Positions 8,226-17,480 are shown, numbered from the stretch's first letter. The stretch is DNA of 64,000 bases from Brevibacterium picturae (GCF_900105045.1 NZ_LT629739.1:1426001-1490000), one strand, 5' to 3'. The notes: a model not told the origin generated them from the sequence alone. Program-made: numbers and translations.

Positions 8226-9446
8226 ATGACTGAGACAACGACCCCCATGCCCACTGTGCGCGATGCCGAGTCGCCGCTGGATCCACCACCGGAGTACCAG
8301 GCACTCCAAGAGGAACGGCCTGTCCACTGGGTGCGGTTCCCCAACGGCTCCGAAGGCTGGCTGGTGACCCGGTTCGATGAGGGGAGCCAGGTCTTCTCCG
8401 ACCCCCGTATGAGCTCCCACCGCCCGCGACACGATAATCCTGAAGGAGAAGCAGGAGAGAGCGCCGGCACCGATGAGAGCGGCCTGCCTCCGCTGTTCGT
8501 GATGATGGATGAACCGGATCACGGCGCTTACCGCAAGCTGCTGACAGGGAAATTCACGCCTAAGGCTGTGGCGAAGAATCTTCAACCGTACATCGATCGG
8601 ATCGTCGACGAACACCTCGACGCGATTGCGTCGACATCTGGGCCGGTCGACCTCATCGAGGCGCTCTGCCTGCCGATTCCGTGCCTGGTGATCTGCGAGA
8701 TCCTGGGTGTGCCGTACGAAGACCGTGACGGGTTCCACGGCGCGACAGAGGCGATGATGGATATGGGCAGATCCCGCGAAGAGCGAGACGCGGGAGCTCA
8801 GTGGCTGATGGGCTACATTTCAAAGCTCATCGAGACCAAGAGAAGCCAGCCGGAGTCGGACGGACTGATCAGCGAACTCATCCGCATCGCCGCATCGGGC
8901 GAGACCATCCTCACCGACAAGGACCTCACGGGCATCTGTGCTCTTCTGCTCTTCGCCGGCCACGACACGACCGCTGCCATGATGGGTCTGTCGATCATGA
9001 CCCTGCTGACGCATCCGGGCAAATGGGAGGAGTTGCGCGAGAACCCGGAGAAGATCGGTCCGGCCATCGAGGAGCTTCTCCGGTACCTGACCATCGTTCA
9101 GTTCGGGCTCGGACGTGTGGCCCTCGAAGATGTCGAAATCGGAGAGGCACAGATCAAACAGGGTGACCTGGTCGTCGTCGCTATGCCGATTGCCAATCGT
9201 GATCCTCGGGTCTTCACCGATCCGGACGTACCGGACTTCGACCGCAAGACCACGCGCCATCTGGCCTTCGGCTACGGCGTTCACCAGTGCCTGGGTCAGA
9301 ACGTCGCGCGCGCAGAGCTCAAGACGGTGCTGCCCAAACTCATCGAACGTTTCCCCGACCTCCACTTGGCCGTCGACCCCAGTGACGTCCCCATGGATGC
9401 CTTCGGGACGAACTACGGGGTCCGGGAACTGCCCGTGACCTTCTGA
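8226..9446 (+). CDS. Cytochrome P450
   Basis: This 406-residue soluble bacterial class I P450 has the I-helix oxygen-binding motif LLFAGHDTTAAMM (about residue 238), the K-helix ExxR (EELLRY, about 282) and the heme-ligand loop FGYGVHQCLGQ with the axial Cys near 354. It inserts one oxygen atom into a substrate using electrons from the ferredoxin and ferredoxin reductase encoded immediately downstream. The substrate is unknown. Gaps of 48 bp before and 59 bp after, each with a ribosome site (GAAAGAGG; GAAAGGAA), support one operon. Confidence 0.93.
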   Translation: MTETTTPMPTVRDAESPLDPPPEYQALQEERPVHWVRFPNGSEGWLVTRFDEGSQVFSDPRMSSHRPRHDNPEGEAGESAGTDESGLPPLFVMMDEPDHGAYRKLLTGKFTPKAVAKNLQPYIDRIVDEHLDAIASTSGPVDLIEALCLPIPCLVICEILGVPYEDRDGFHGATEAMMDMGRSREERDAGAQWLMGYISKLIETKRSQPESDGLISELIRIAASGETILTDKDLTGICALLLFAGHDTTAAMMGLSIMTLLTHPGKWEELRENPEKIGPAIEELLRYLTIVQFGLGRVALEDVEIGEAQIKQGDLVVVAMPIANRDPRVFTDPDVPDFDRKTTRHLAFGYGVHQCLGQNVARAELKTVLPKLIERFPDLHLAVDPSDVPMDAFGTNYGVRELPVTF

Positions 9447-9505
9447 ATCACCCCACACAACCGAACTGCCGAGGTGCACTGCGGCTCGACCGAAAGGAAT
9501 ACACA

Positions 9506-9700
9506 ATGAGAATAACCATCGATGAAGACAGGTGCTGCGCGGCCGGCCAGTGCGTGCTGGCAGCCCCAGAGGTCTTCGACCAGCGAGACGACGACGGCAT
9601 CGTGGTCCTGCTCCAGGAGGAGCCTCCGGAGTCCGAGTACGAGAACACCCGAAATGCGGCGGCGCTCTGCCCGGCCGCGGCAATCGTGGTCGAGGAATGA
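9506..9700 (+). CDS. Small 3Fe-4S-type ferredoxin for the P450
   Basis: This 64-residue acidic protein is of the kind that feeds actinobacterial P450s. Its cysteines (DEDRCCAAGQC and AALCPAAAI) match the C-x5-C ... C-P layout of single-cluster 3Fe-4S ferredoxins. CGAAAGGAATACACA precedes the ATG. Its last bases overlap the start of the reductase gene (ATGA), so the two are translationally coupled. Confidence 0.9.
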   Translation: MRITIDEDRCCAAGQCVLAAPEVFDQRDDDGIVVLLQEEPPESEYENTRNAAALCPAAAIVVEE

Positions 9701-10905
9701 CCGAGCGCCACGTCGTCATCGTCGGCACCGGAGCAGCCGGGATCAGCGTGCTGGAGAATCTGAGACGCTGTGGCTTCACCGGGTCGGTCACCATGGTCGG
9801 CGACGAAGAGACGACTCCCTATGATCGGCCACCGCTGTCGAAGCGGTTCCTCACAGGAGAATGGGAGCCGGAACGACTGCACCTCCGCTCCGCCGAAGCA
9901 TTGGCAGAGTTGGCGGCAACATGGCTGCTCGGCCGCCGGGCTTCAAGCCTGGATGCGCAGGCACGACGTGTGTTCCTCGATGACGGTTCGGCTGTCAGCT
10001 ACGACGAGCTGGTGGTCTGCACCGGCGTCCGCTCTCGACGACTGCCACTCAGCGATCAGGTCGACGGCGCACACGTGCTGCGCACTGTCAACGACGCATT
10101 GAGTCTGCGCGATGGTTTGGACGACCGCTCTGAACTCTTGATAGTCGGCGGTGGCTTCCTCGGAGCCGAAACGGCCGCCGTTGCGAGCAGTCTGGGAACA
10201 CGCGTCACTCTGCTCAGTTCCACGGTGATTCCGCTTGCCGCGGCACTGGGCGAGGACGTCGCGGGGCTGCTCGCGGACCGACACCGAAGCAATGGCGTGC
10301 ACCTGGAGCAGGGTCGCGCTCAGGGTGTCACGGTCTCTCCGGAGGGCACAGCCAGCGGGATCACCCTTGACGACGGAAGACACCTGCCTGCTGAGAAGAT
10401 TCTGATGTCGGTCGGTTCCCACCCGAATGTCGAGTGGCTTGAGACCAGCGGCATTCCGATCAGCGACGGCATCGCGTGCGACGAGCACGGTGGAGTGGTG
10501 CCCGGCGTGTGGGCTGCCGGGGACGTTGCTGCCTGGTGGAGGCCCGAGGCTGATCGGCATGTGCGGCTCGAGCACCGGACGAATGCCACGGAGCACGGGA
10601 TGAACGTCGCTCGCGCAATTCTCGATCAGCCTGCTCTGCCCCCTTCCGTGCCATACGTCTGGTCCGATCAATACGATCTGAAGATCCAGATTCACGGCCT
10701 CACTGCAGGAGCGGATTCGTTTGAGGTCATCGAAGGGGACGTCGCAGATGGCAGGTTCACAGCCGTCTATGGCCGGCAAGGACGAATCTGCGCAGCACTG
10801 GGCGTCAATATGATGAGACCGCTGAGAACCCTGCGTCCGCACGTTGCGGAGCAGACGCCGTGGACCGAGCTGGACCGGCTCAAGCCCGCCCTCTCGCTGA
10901 GCTGA
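9697..10905 (+). CDS. NAD(P)H:ferredoxin reductase (rhodocoxin/putidaredoxin-reductase type)
   Basis: This 402-residue FAD enzyme passes electrons from NAD(P)H to the adjacent ferredoxin. It has FAD motif VIVGTGAAGISVLENLR at the N-terminus, TPYDRPPLSK, an NAD-binding GGGFLGAETAAVASSLG near 150, GVWAAGDVA near 275 and the C-terminal reductase domain. The frame stays open upstream to 9532, but the ATG at 9697 gives the proper N-terminus and overlaps the ferredoxin stop by ATGA. It is the last gene of the P450 operon. Confidence 0.92.
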   Translation: MTERHVVIVGTGAAGISVLENLRRCGFTGSVTMVGDEETTPYDRPPLSKRFLTGEWEPERLHLRSAEALAELAATWLLGRRASSLDAQARRVFLDDGSAVSYDELVVCTGVRSRRLPLSDQVDGAHVLRTVNDALSLRDGLDDRSELLIVGGGFLGAETAAVASSLGTRVTLLSSTVIPLAAALGEDVAGLLADRHRSNGVHLEQGRAQGVTVSPEGTASGITLDDGRHLPAEKILMSVGSHPNVEWLETSGIPISDGIACDEHGGVVPGVWAAGDVAAWWRPEADRHVRLEHRTNATEHGMNVARAILDQPALPPSVPYVWSDQYDLKIQIHGLTAGADSFEVIEGDVADGRFTAVYGRQGRICAALGVNMMRPLRTLRPHVAEQTPWTELDRLKPALSLS

Positions 10906-10936
10906 GGCGAACTGAGCTGAGGTGAACTGAGCTGAG
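10899..10936 (+). repeat. 15-bp tandem repeat at the 3' end of the reductase gene
   Basis: GAGCTGAGGCGAACT and GAGCTGAGGTGAACT follow head to tail, then a partial third unit GAGCTGAG and TTTT. The reductase stop codon lies in the first unit. It is probably a slippage-generated short repeat between convergent genes. Confidence 0.55.
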
Positions 10937-10964
10937 TTTTCGCTAGGGTGCTGAGAATCCGCGC

Positions 10965-11948
10965 TCAGAACCAGGCGTCGGCGAGCAGCTTCAGTGAACG
11001 CTCCGCCACTGCAGGGTCGTAGGCGTAGGTGACGGTGATGAGCTCATCTGCCCCGGTGCGCTCGACGAACTCCGACATCTGACGGGTCGCAGTCTCGGGT
11101 GAGCCGACGGCGCTGATCTGGAGCATCGGGTTCTCACCACCTCCCTCTACCTCTGCTGGATCGATAGGTGGTTGCAGCTGTCGACGGCGGCCGCGGCCGA
11201 TGTCGGCGAACATCTGCTTCACCGACGTGAACTCGCGCTGGGCCTCTTCGTCCGTCTCAGCCACCAGCACATTGATCCCAGCCATGACGTAGGGCTTGTC
11301 AATCTGCGCGGTTGGAGCCTCGGTGGTGAAGGATTCGCGGTAGACGCGGACCGCGGCATCGATCTGGTCAGGAGCGAAGTGTGAGGCCAGAGAGAACGGC
11401 AATCCCAGCTGACCGGCGATCGCGGCACCGTTCGTCGTCGACCCCAGCACCCAGATCGGGACTTCGGTGTTGGCAGAGACAGCGGATTCGATCGGCGCCG
11501 TATGAGCCTTACCCTCGGAGCTGAACCAGCCCTGCATGTCATAGATGTTCTGGGCAAAGGACTGCGGTTCGGCCGAGGAACGGCTGAGCGCCTGCGCTGT
11601 CATTCCATCGGTGCCCGGCGCGCGGCCCAACCCCAGATCGATGCGATCGCCATGGATGTTGGCCAGAGTGCCGTACTGCTCGGCAACCATGAGCGGAGCA
11701 TGGTTGGGCAGCATCACTCCGCCTGAACCCACACGGATCTTCTCGGTCACCGAGGCGGCTTGCGAGATGAGCAGCGCCGTGGCACTCGCGGCCAGCCCCA
11801 TGGTGTTGTGGTGCTCAGCGAACCACAGACGCCGATAACCCGCCTCATCAGCGACCCGTGCCGCGCTCATCGAGGCATCGATGGCCTCACGTGCATTGGA
11901 TCCGTCACGGATGGGAACAAGGTCGAGGATATTCAGTGGAACGGACAA
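10965..11948 (-). CDS. LLM-class flavin-dependent oxidoreductase
   Basis: This 327-residue luciferase-like TIM-barrel enzyme belongs to the FMN/F420 group. It has LDLVPIRDG at the N-terminus, YRRLWFAEHHNT, VGSGGVMLPNHAPLMVAEQ, IDLGLGRAPGTD and GSPETATRQMSEF near the C-terminus, all characteristic of the MsnO8-like LLM branch. The start is TTG at 11948, preceded at about 10 bp by GAAGGG. It is divergent from a MarR gene. The substrate cannot be predicted from sequence. Confidence 0.86.
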   Translation of the reverse strand: MSVPLNILDLVPIRDGSNAREAIDASMSAARVADEAGYRRLWFAEHHNTMGLAASATALLISQAASVTEKIRVGSGGVMLPNHAPLMVAEQYGTLANIHGDRIDLGLGRAPGTDGMTAQALSRSSAEPQSFAQNIYDMQGWFSSEGKAHTAPIESAVSANTEVPIWVLGSTTNGAAIAGQLGLPFSLASHFAPDQIDAAVRVYRESFTTEAPTAQIDKPYVMAGINVLVAETDEEAQREFTSVKQMFADIGRGRRRQLQPPIDPAEVEGGGENPMLQISAVGSPETATRQMSEFVERTGADELITVTYAYDPAVAERSLKLLADAWF

Positions 11949-12109
11949 AGCGATATAGCCCTTCGGTTGAGACAGTTCAAAGATGAACGAGCTAATTCAA
12001 AGATCAGCCACCTGGGACAACAGCAAAGCGTCATGGTTCTATTCCTCCCATGCCGGTCCGTTCGCCTCATCGTTTCGCGCCCATTCTTCGCCCCCTCCTC
12101 CGAACTAGA

Positions 12110-12133
12110 CAAGTAGATTGATCAATCTGTTTG
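12110..12133. promoter_or_regulatory. MarR operator palindrome
   Basis: The 14-bp perfect palindrome AGATTGATCAATCT (12115-12128) extends to outer CAA/TTG arms at 12110 and 12133. It ends 12 bp before the MarR start codon, which is the usual place for an autoregulatory MarR site. It may also act on the divergent luciferase-like gene. Confidence 0.6.
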
Positions 12134-12145
12134 TACAATGAAGTA

Positions 12146-12571
12146 ATGCCCGATCCGAACCTTGCTGCTGAGTTCCGCAGTGCGCTCCGTCCACTCATCC
12201 GCCGCTTCTACTCGGAACGGACGACCTCTCGCGGAAAGTCCGGGATCCTCATCCACCTGAACGAGCGGGGCCCTGCCACGGCGTCCGAGCTCTCAGCAGC
12301 AGAGCGGATCACTCCGCAGGCAGTCGCCGTGGCTCTGCGAGAACTGGAAGCACTGTCGTATGTCACCCGCGCACGAGACGACGTCGACCGTCGCAAGGTC
12401 CGCGTCCAGATCACTGAGACGGGGCGCAGCGCGCTCGACAGCGAACACGAGGCCGGTACCCGGTGGCTTGCCGACGCCCTTGTCGAACATCTCGATGACT
12501 CCGAGCGCGCGACGCTGTCAGCGGCAGTGCCCGTGCTGCGCAAGCTCATGCGGGAGGCTGCCGATGAGTGA
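12146..12571 (+). CDS. MarR-family transcriptional regulator
   Basis: This 141-residue winged-helix protein has the DNA-binding core at about residues 30-95 (LNERGPATASELSAAERITP, then wing RDDVDRRKVRVQIT) and dimerising helices at both ends. The ATG at 12146 was chosen over an upstream in-frame TTG because it lies just after the operator palindrome. Its 3' end overlaps the MFS gene by 8 bp, so it is very probably the local repressor of that exporter. Confidence 0.88.
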   Translation: MPDPNLAAEFRSALRPLIRRFYSERTTSRGKSGILIHLNERGPATASELSAAERITPQAVAVALRELEALSYVTRARDDVDRRKVRVQITETGRSALDSEHEAGTRWLADALVEHLDDSERATLSAAVPVLRKLMREAADE

Positions 12572-13955
12572 ACCCGAACCTGGCGGACAGCTGCTGCCCG
12601 CACTCATCTATGCGGCATTGTCGACGGCGATCGTCAGCTCGCTGGGCATGCTGCTCGTGCCGACGATCTCGGCAGAGTTCCACGTCTCGATCAGCGCCGC
12701 GCAGTGGATGCTCACGATCAATCTGCTCGTCGGCGCGATCGTCACCCCGGTGATGGGCCGCCTCAGCGATGGCCCGCACAAGAAGAGGCTCCTCGTCGGC
12801 GCTCTCACCATCATCCTGGTCGGTTCGGCAATCGCCGCTCTTGCGACCAACTTCGCCGTCTTCCTGATCGGACGTGCGCTGCAAGGACTCAGCTACGGCA
12901 TCGTGCCCATGACGATCGCACTGGCGCGGCGTTATCTGCCTACGGAGAAGAGCACGCGCGGCATCGCCAGCCTGTCGGTGACCGTGTCGACGGGAATGGG
13001 CATCGGGTACCCCCTGACGGGACTCATCGCGGGATCGCTCGACTATCAGTTCGCGTTCTGGTTCGCTGCGCTCTTCGTCGCCACAGCCATGGTCGTGGTG
13101 ATCGTCGCTGTCCCATCGGGACCGGACACGCAGGCTCCGCGAGTCCGCTTCGACGTTCCAGGTGCGACAGTGCTCGCGTTCGGGCTCGCGGCGCTGCTGC
13201 TCGGGGTCAGCGAAGGAGAGATCTGGGGCTGGGCCACCCTGCCCACCCTGAGCTGCTTCGCGGTCGCGATCATCCTGCTCACGATCTGGGTCCTGCTCGA
13301 GCTGAGGGTGAAGCATCCGCTGATCAATCTTCGGGTCCTCCGCAGCCCAGACGCACTCGTCGCGAACCTCACGGCCATCACTCTCGGCACGGTGATGTAT
13401 ATGGTGCTGTCGATCGGCAGCATCATCGCGCAGGCACCGAGCGAAACTGGCTACGGAGTCGCGTTGCCGGTGTTCTGGGCCGGCTTCGTGATGCTGCCGT
13501 TCTCGGTAGGAAGCTTCCTCGCCAACCGTCTTGTGCGGCATCTGACGAAGCGGATTCGGATGACGACCTTGTTGCCGCTGGGCGCGACTCTGGTCACCGC
13601 GTCATCGCTGCTGCTGCTCTTCGCTCATACTCAGCTGTGGGAGATCCTGGTCGGCATGTTCGTCGTCGGCATGGGTGTCGGCACCACCTATGCAGCGATG
13701 CCGGCGCTCATCGCCCGAACCGTGGCAACAGAGGAGCTGGGCAGCGCGGTCAGCTTCAATCAGGTGCTGCGAACTGTCGGCGGTTCGTTCGGCAGTGCGA
13801 TCTCCGGCGCCGTGCTCGCCGCGCACCTGGGTGCAGATGGCCACCCGAGCGCGGACGGCATCTTTCTGGCCCTCGCGATTTCAGCGATCGGGTGTGTCGC
13901 GGTACTCATCGGTCTGCTTTCCGACCGGGCGCGCGGCAGCCGCACAGCCGCCTGA
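12564..13955 (+). CDS. MFS drug-efflux transporter (DHA type)
   Basis: This 463-residue protein is hydrophobic throughout, with at least twelve membrane helices. The MFS signature between helices 2 and 3 is visible (GRLSDGPHKKRLL), as is a motif-C-like stretch in the first half (GMGIGYPLTGLIAGSLDYQ). The frame is open upstream to 12360, but the ATG at 12564 overlaps the marR stop and gives a normal N-terminus. It probably exports a toxic organic compound under MarR control. Specificity is unknown. Confidence 0.88.
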   Translation: MSEPEPGGQLLPALIYAALSTAIVSSLGMLLVPTISAEFHVSISAAQWMLTINLLVGAIVTPVMGRLSDGPHKKRLLVGALTIILVGSAIAALATNFAVFLIGRALQGLSYGIVPMTIALARRYLPTEKSTRGIASLSVTVSTGMGIGYPLTGLIAGSLDYQFAFWFAALFVATAMVVVIVAVPSGPDTQAPRVRFDVPGATVLAFGLAALLLGVSEGEIWGWATLPTLSCFAVAIILLTIWVLLELRVKHPLINLRVLRSPDALVANLTAITLGTVMYMVLSIGSIIAQAPSETGYGVALPVFWAGFVMLPFSVGSFLANRLVRHLTKRIRMTTLLPLGATLVTASSLLLLFAHTQLWEILVGMFVVGMGVGTTYAAMPALIARTVATEELGSAVSFNQVLRTVGGSFGSAISGAVLAAHLGADGHPSADGIFLALAISAIGCVAVLIGLLSDRARGSRTAA

Positions 13956-14063
13956 CGCACGCGCAGCCAGGCCATCCGGCTTTACGCGCAACCAGTCAGG
14001 CGCGCGAGGCGTACCAGGCACACGAGGCCGGCCAGGCCAGCACGCCCACGCCGCACCACCAGC

Positions 14064-14110
14064 ACAGAGCAGGGCCCCGAAAGTTCATCACTCCCGAGGC
14101 CCTGCTCTGT
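14064..14110. terminator. Bidirectional terminator hairpin
   Basis: ACAGAGCAGGGCC (14064-14076) and its exact complement GGCCCTGCTCTGT (14098-14110) form a 13-bp stem with a 21-base loop between the convergent MFS and CopC genes. Confidence 0.65.
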
Positions 14111-14144
14111 CGACTGCGTGCCGTGCACGCGTCTTATCGATGGA

Positions 14145-14795
14145 TCACTCGCCCTTCGGCCCGTCTCCCGAGTCATCGCTCTTGGTGGTGCCGGGCAGGC
14201 CCTGGGCCTTGCGGCGCATGAGGAGGACGACGATGACGATGATCGCCAGGCCGCCGACTCCGAGCAGCACGATCATCGGGGTCGACATGCCGGAATCGCT
14301 GCCGGTCGATTCGCCGATCTCGCCGCGCTCTTCGGTGTCCTTGCCCGGTTCGTCGACGACGCCGCCGCCGAGTCCGGCCTGTGAGGACTCTTCGACCGAG
14401 CCGCCGGCACCTTCGGCGTCAGCGATTGTGAAGTCGAAGTCGCCGGAGATCGGGTGACCGTCCGATGACACCACGCGCCAGGTGACCGTATAGTCGCCGG
14501 GCTTGAGGTTGTCGGGCAGTGCAACGGTGAGCTTCTTGCCGTCGACAGCGAGTTCACCTGCGGAGACGTTCTTGCCGTCGATGACAACCTTGACCTCGGA
14601 GCCGACCTCCTGGACTTCACCGGAGAAGGTCATCTCGATCCATTCAGGCTGCTGGTCGACCGTCGTTCCATCCTCGGGGTTCGAGGATACGAGCTGGTCG
14701 TGAGCACTGGCCGGGGCAAAAGCAAAAACACTCAAAGTAGCCACCAGCAGGGCAGCGAAGCCGAGCTTGAGGGCGGACCACGTGGTTCGAGTCAT
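14145..14795 (-). CDS. copC: CopC-domain copper-binding protein, membrane-anchored
   Basis: This 216-residue exported protein has a signal peptide (residues 1-33) ending ASAHD, which leaves the N-terminal His used as a Cu(II) ligand by CopC proteins. A CopC fold follows (LVSSNPEDGTTVD, LPDNLKPGDYTVTWRVVSSDGHPISG). It then has an acidic low-complexity linker and a C-terminal membrane helix near 175-195 (MIVLLGVGGLAIIVIVVLLM) with a short cytoplasmic tail. AAGGAG lies 8 bp before the ATG at 14795. No CopD gene is adjacent. Extracytoplasmic copper binding is the family role. Confidence 0.86.
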   Translation of the reverse strand: MTRTTWSALKLGFAALLVATLSVFAFAPASAHDQLVSSNPEDGTTVDQQPEWIEMTFSGEVQEVGSEVKVVIDGKNVSAGELAVDGKKLTVALPDNLKPGDYTVTWRVVSSDGHPISGDFDFTIADAEGAGGSVEESSQAGLGGGVVDEPGKDTEERGEIGESTGSDSGMSTPMIVLLGVGGLAIIVIVVLLMRRKAQGLPGTTKSDDSGDGPKGE

Positions 14796-14828
14796 GTCAG
14801 TTTTCTCCTTCAACAATTACCTTCAGTA

Positions 14829-15341
14829 TCACCGAGTCTGCTCGGCCAAAGAGTGCAGATAGTCTGTGATTCCCGGCACGGACACTTCAATTGTCTCAAG
14901 AGTTTCTTCGAAATTCTTCAATTGCCCCGCCCACGGGTCGGGAACATCCGGTGCGGGAGCATCGACTGCCTTCTCCGCAGCCACCCGAGGATCGAATTCG
15001 CGCAGCATACGCAGCTGCGGGCGCACCTCGGCGGGGAGGTCTGCGATGAGGTTCTGCAGGGCACGATGATGCCTGCGGGTCATCGCGATAGCCACGTCAC
15101 GTTCGGCCAACCATTCGGAGGTGATCTGACGCGCCACGTGATCCTCGGTGCGGTAGCCGGCGGTCTTCAGCACCCGTGCCTGAGTGGGGTCGATGGGGTT
15201 GCCGGCCTCTTCATCGCTGATGCCGGCGGAGTCCACGACCGCCTCGGCGCCGCTGCGTTCCAGGTGGTTCTGGAGCACGCGTTCGGCCGTGACCGAACGA
15301 CAGATATTGCCCGTGCACACGAACACCACGGATGCCACCAT
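14829..15341 (-). CDS. Low-molecular-weight protein-tyrosine-phosphatase family protein
   Basis: This 170-residue protein begins with the phosphatase P-loop VCTGNICRS (C-x5-R-S) and has the catalytic-acid region DVPDPWAG near 140. It would dephosphorylate phosphotyrosine or, in the related arsenate-reductase fold, reduce arsenate. The DPWAG motif supports the phosphatase role. GAGGAGG lies before the ATG at 15341, which is preferred to a more upstream start. Confidence 0.85.
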   Translation of the reverse strand: MVASVVFVCTGNICRSVTAERVLQNHLERSGAEAVVDSAGISDEEAGNPIDPTQARVLKTAGYRTEDHVARQITSEWLAERDVAIAMTRRHHRALQNLIADLPAEVRPQLRMLREFDPRVAAEKAVDAPAPDVPDPWAGQLKNFEETLETIEVSVPGITDYLHSLAEQTR

Positions 15342-15450
15342 TGCGCGTTCCTCCTCGTCGATCCGATACCCACAGCTGCGGTGGGCCACCAGCGCATGCG
15401 CACCGGAAAATCCTGACCATTCTCCCTACCGATCACGATACTGTTGCACC

Positions 15451-17397
15451 ATGACATCTGTAACATCGAGCGCTTCACCGCGCCCTCAGGACGATCTGTT
15501 CCGCCACGTCAACGGCGAGTGGATCCACTCGTTCACCATCCCCGACGACCGTGCCGGCGACGGTGCGATGCGCGAACTCTTCGACACCGCAGAGACCAAG
15601 GTCCGCGACATCATCACCGCAGTCTCCGACTCCCCGCAGGAGCCGGGCAGCGAAGGCCAGAAGGTCGCCGACCTGTACTCCTCGTTCATGGACCTCGACC
15701 AGATCAACTCACTCGGAGTCAGCCCCCTCGACTCCTCCTTCGCCGCCATCGACGCGGCCGAGGACAAGTCTGAACTCGCCAACCTCCTCGGCCGCCTCGA
15801 GACCGAAGGCATCGGAGGCCTCCTCGACGGCGGCGTCACCGCCGACGCGAAGGACTCCGACATCTACGCCCTCTACCTCCACCAGGGCGGCATCTCCCTG
15901 CCCGACGAGGACTACTACTTCAACGACGACCACGCCGAGGTGCGCGTGAAGTTCGTCGACCATGTGAGAAAGATGTCCGCCCTCGGTGGGCTGGGCACCA
16001 AGAGCGGGATCTCCGACGCCGAGGTGGCCGCCAAGGTGATGGCCTTCGAAACCGCCCTTGCCCGCCACCACTGGGACCGCGTGGCCTGCCGTGATGCAGA
16101 GAAGACCTATAACAAGGTCACCCTCGAACAGCTGCGCGAGCTGGGCCCGGGCTTCGACTTCGGCTCCTGGTTCTCGACGTTGGCCGCCGACGTCGACGGT
16201 GAGCTGTCCTACCTGATCATCGGCCAGCCCTCCTTCATCACCGGCATGGCCGAAGAGTGGGAGCGCACCGACATCGAGACCATCAAGACCTGGCTGCGCT
16301 TCTCCGTCCTCTCCGCCACCGCCTCGCTCCTGAGCGATGAGATCGTCGAGGAGAACTTCGACTTCAACTCCCGCACTCTGTCGGGCACCCCTGAACTGCG
16401 GGATCGCTGGAAGCGCGGTGTCGGACTGGTCCAGGGCCTCCTCGGCGAGGCTGTGGGCAAACTCTACGTCGCGCAGGAGTTCCCGCCGGCGGCCAAGGAC
16501 GCGATCGATCACCTCGTGGCGATGCTCATCAAGGCCTACGACAAGTCGATCAACGAACTCGACTGGATGAGCGAGGAGACGAAGCAGAAGGCTCTGGTCA
16601 AGCTCTCGAAGTTCACTCCGAAGGTCGGCTACCCCGAGGTGTGGCGCGAATACCCGGCCGCGATCGACTCCTCGGACCTGGTGGGCAATGTGCGTCGCAG
16701 TGCCCGTGCCGAGCACGCGCGTCAGATCAAGCGCATCGGCAAGGCCATCGACCGCACCGAATGGCTGATGACGCCGCAGACCGTCAACGCCTACTTCCAT
16801 CCGGTGATGAACGAGATCGTCTTCCCGGCCGCGATCCTGCAGCCACCGTTCTTCGACGCCTCCGGCGATGTGGCGGCGAACTTCGGTGCCATCGGCGCGG
16901 TCATCGGCCACGAGATCGGCCACGGATTCGACGACCAGGGCTCACGCTATGACGGCGACGGCAACCTCGTCGACTGGTGGACGGCCGAGGACCGGGAACG
17001 CTTCGAGGAACGCACCAATGCGCTCATCGCCCAGTACGAGGAACTGGTCCCGGCGGGACTCGACCCATCGCAGCACGTCAACGGTGCGCTGACCGTGGGT
17101 GAGAACATCGGCGACCTGGGCGGACTGTCCATCGGCTGGAAGGCGCTCGAGCTGGAGCTGGGACGGGTGCCATCAACTGATGAGGCCGCGACGTTCTTCG
17201 AAGCCTGGGCGAAGGCCTGGCGGGCGAAGATGCGCACCGAGGAGCGCGTGCGTCGCCTGAGCATCGACCCGCACGCACCCGAGGAGTTCCGCTGCAACCA
17301 GGTCGTGAAGAACATGACCGCCTTCCACGAGACGTACGGGGTTGAAGAGTCCGACGGCATGTACCTGGCTCCCGAGGAGCGCGTCACCATCTGGTGA
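15451..17397 (+). CDS. pepO: M13-family zinc metallopeptidase (PepO/neprilysin type)
   Basis: This 648-residue protein starts with the M13 N-terminal pattern (DDLFRHVNGEWIHSF). It carries the zinc site HEIGH near residue 488 with GFDDQGSRYDGDGN after it, the third ligand in ENIGDLGGL near 550, and the C-terminal CNQVVKNMTAFHETYG. It has no signal peptide, so a cytoplasmic oligopeptidase is likely. A longer open frame begins inside the upstream region, but the ATG at 15451 fits the family N-terminus. Confidence 0.9.
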   Translation: MTSVTSSASPRPQDDLFRHVNGEWIHSFTIPDDRAGDGAMRELFDTAETKVRDIITAVSDSPQEPGSEGQKVADLYSSFMDLDQINSLGVSPLDSSFAAIDAAEDKSELANLLGRLETEGIGGLLDGGVTADAKDSDIYALYLHQGGISLPDEDYYFNDDHAEVRVKFVDHVRKMSALGGLGTKSGISDAEVAAKVMAFETALARHHWDRVACRDAEKTYNKVTLEQLRELGPGFDFGSWFSTLAADVDGELSYLIIGQPSFITGMAEEWERTDIETIKTWLRFSVLSATASLLSDEIVEENFDFNSRTLSGTPELRDRWKRGVGLVQGLLGEAVGKLYVAQEFPPAAKDAIDHLVAMLIKAYDKSINELDWMSEETKQKALVKLSKFTPKVGYPEVWREYPAAIDSSDLVGNVRRSARAEHARQIKRIGKAIDRTEWLMTPQTVNAYFHPVMNEIVFPAAILQPPFFDASGDVAANFGAIGAVIGHEIGHGFDDQGSRYDGDGNLVDWWTAEDRERFEERTNALIAQYEELVPAGLDPSQHVNGALTVGENIGDLGGLSIGWKALELELGRVPSTDEAATFFEAWAKAWRAKMRTEERVRRLSIDPHAPEEFRCNQVVKNMTAFHETYGVEESDGMYLAPEERVTIW

Positions 17398-17480
17398 GAG
17401 CGGCGCGCGCAGGCGGGGCGTGCAAGCGCAGCGTGTAGGCGGGGCAGCCTCGTGCCAACGAGGCAACCCGGCAACGCGAG

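Noticed and set aside
12546..13541. 331-codon minus-strand frame opposite the MarR-linked MFS gene
   Set aside because: It has an Arg/Asp/His-rich composition typical of antisense reading of a membrane-protein gene, and no start signal.
15709..16923. 404-codon minus-strand frame opposite the M13 peptidase
   Set aside because: It has a low-complexity Gly/Val/Asp-rich product and is fully inside a convincing metallopeptidase gene.
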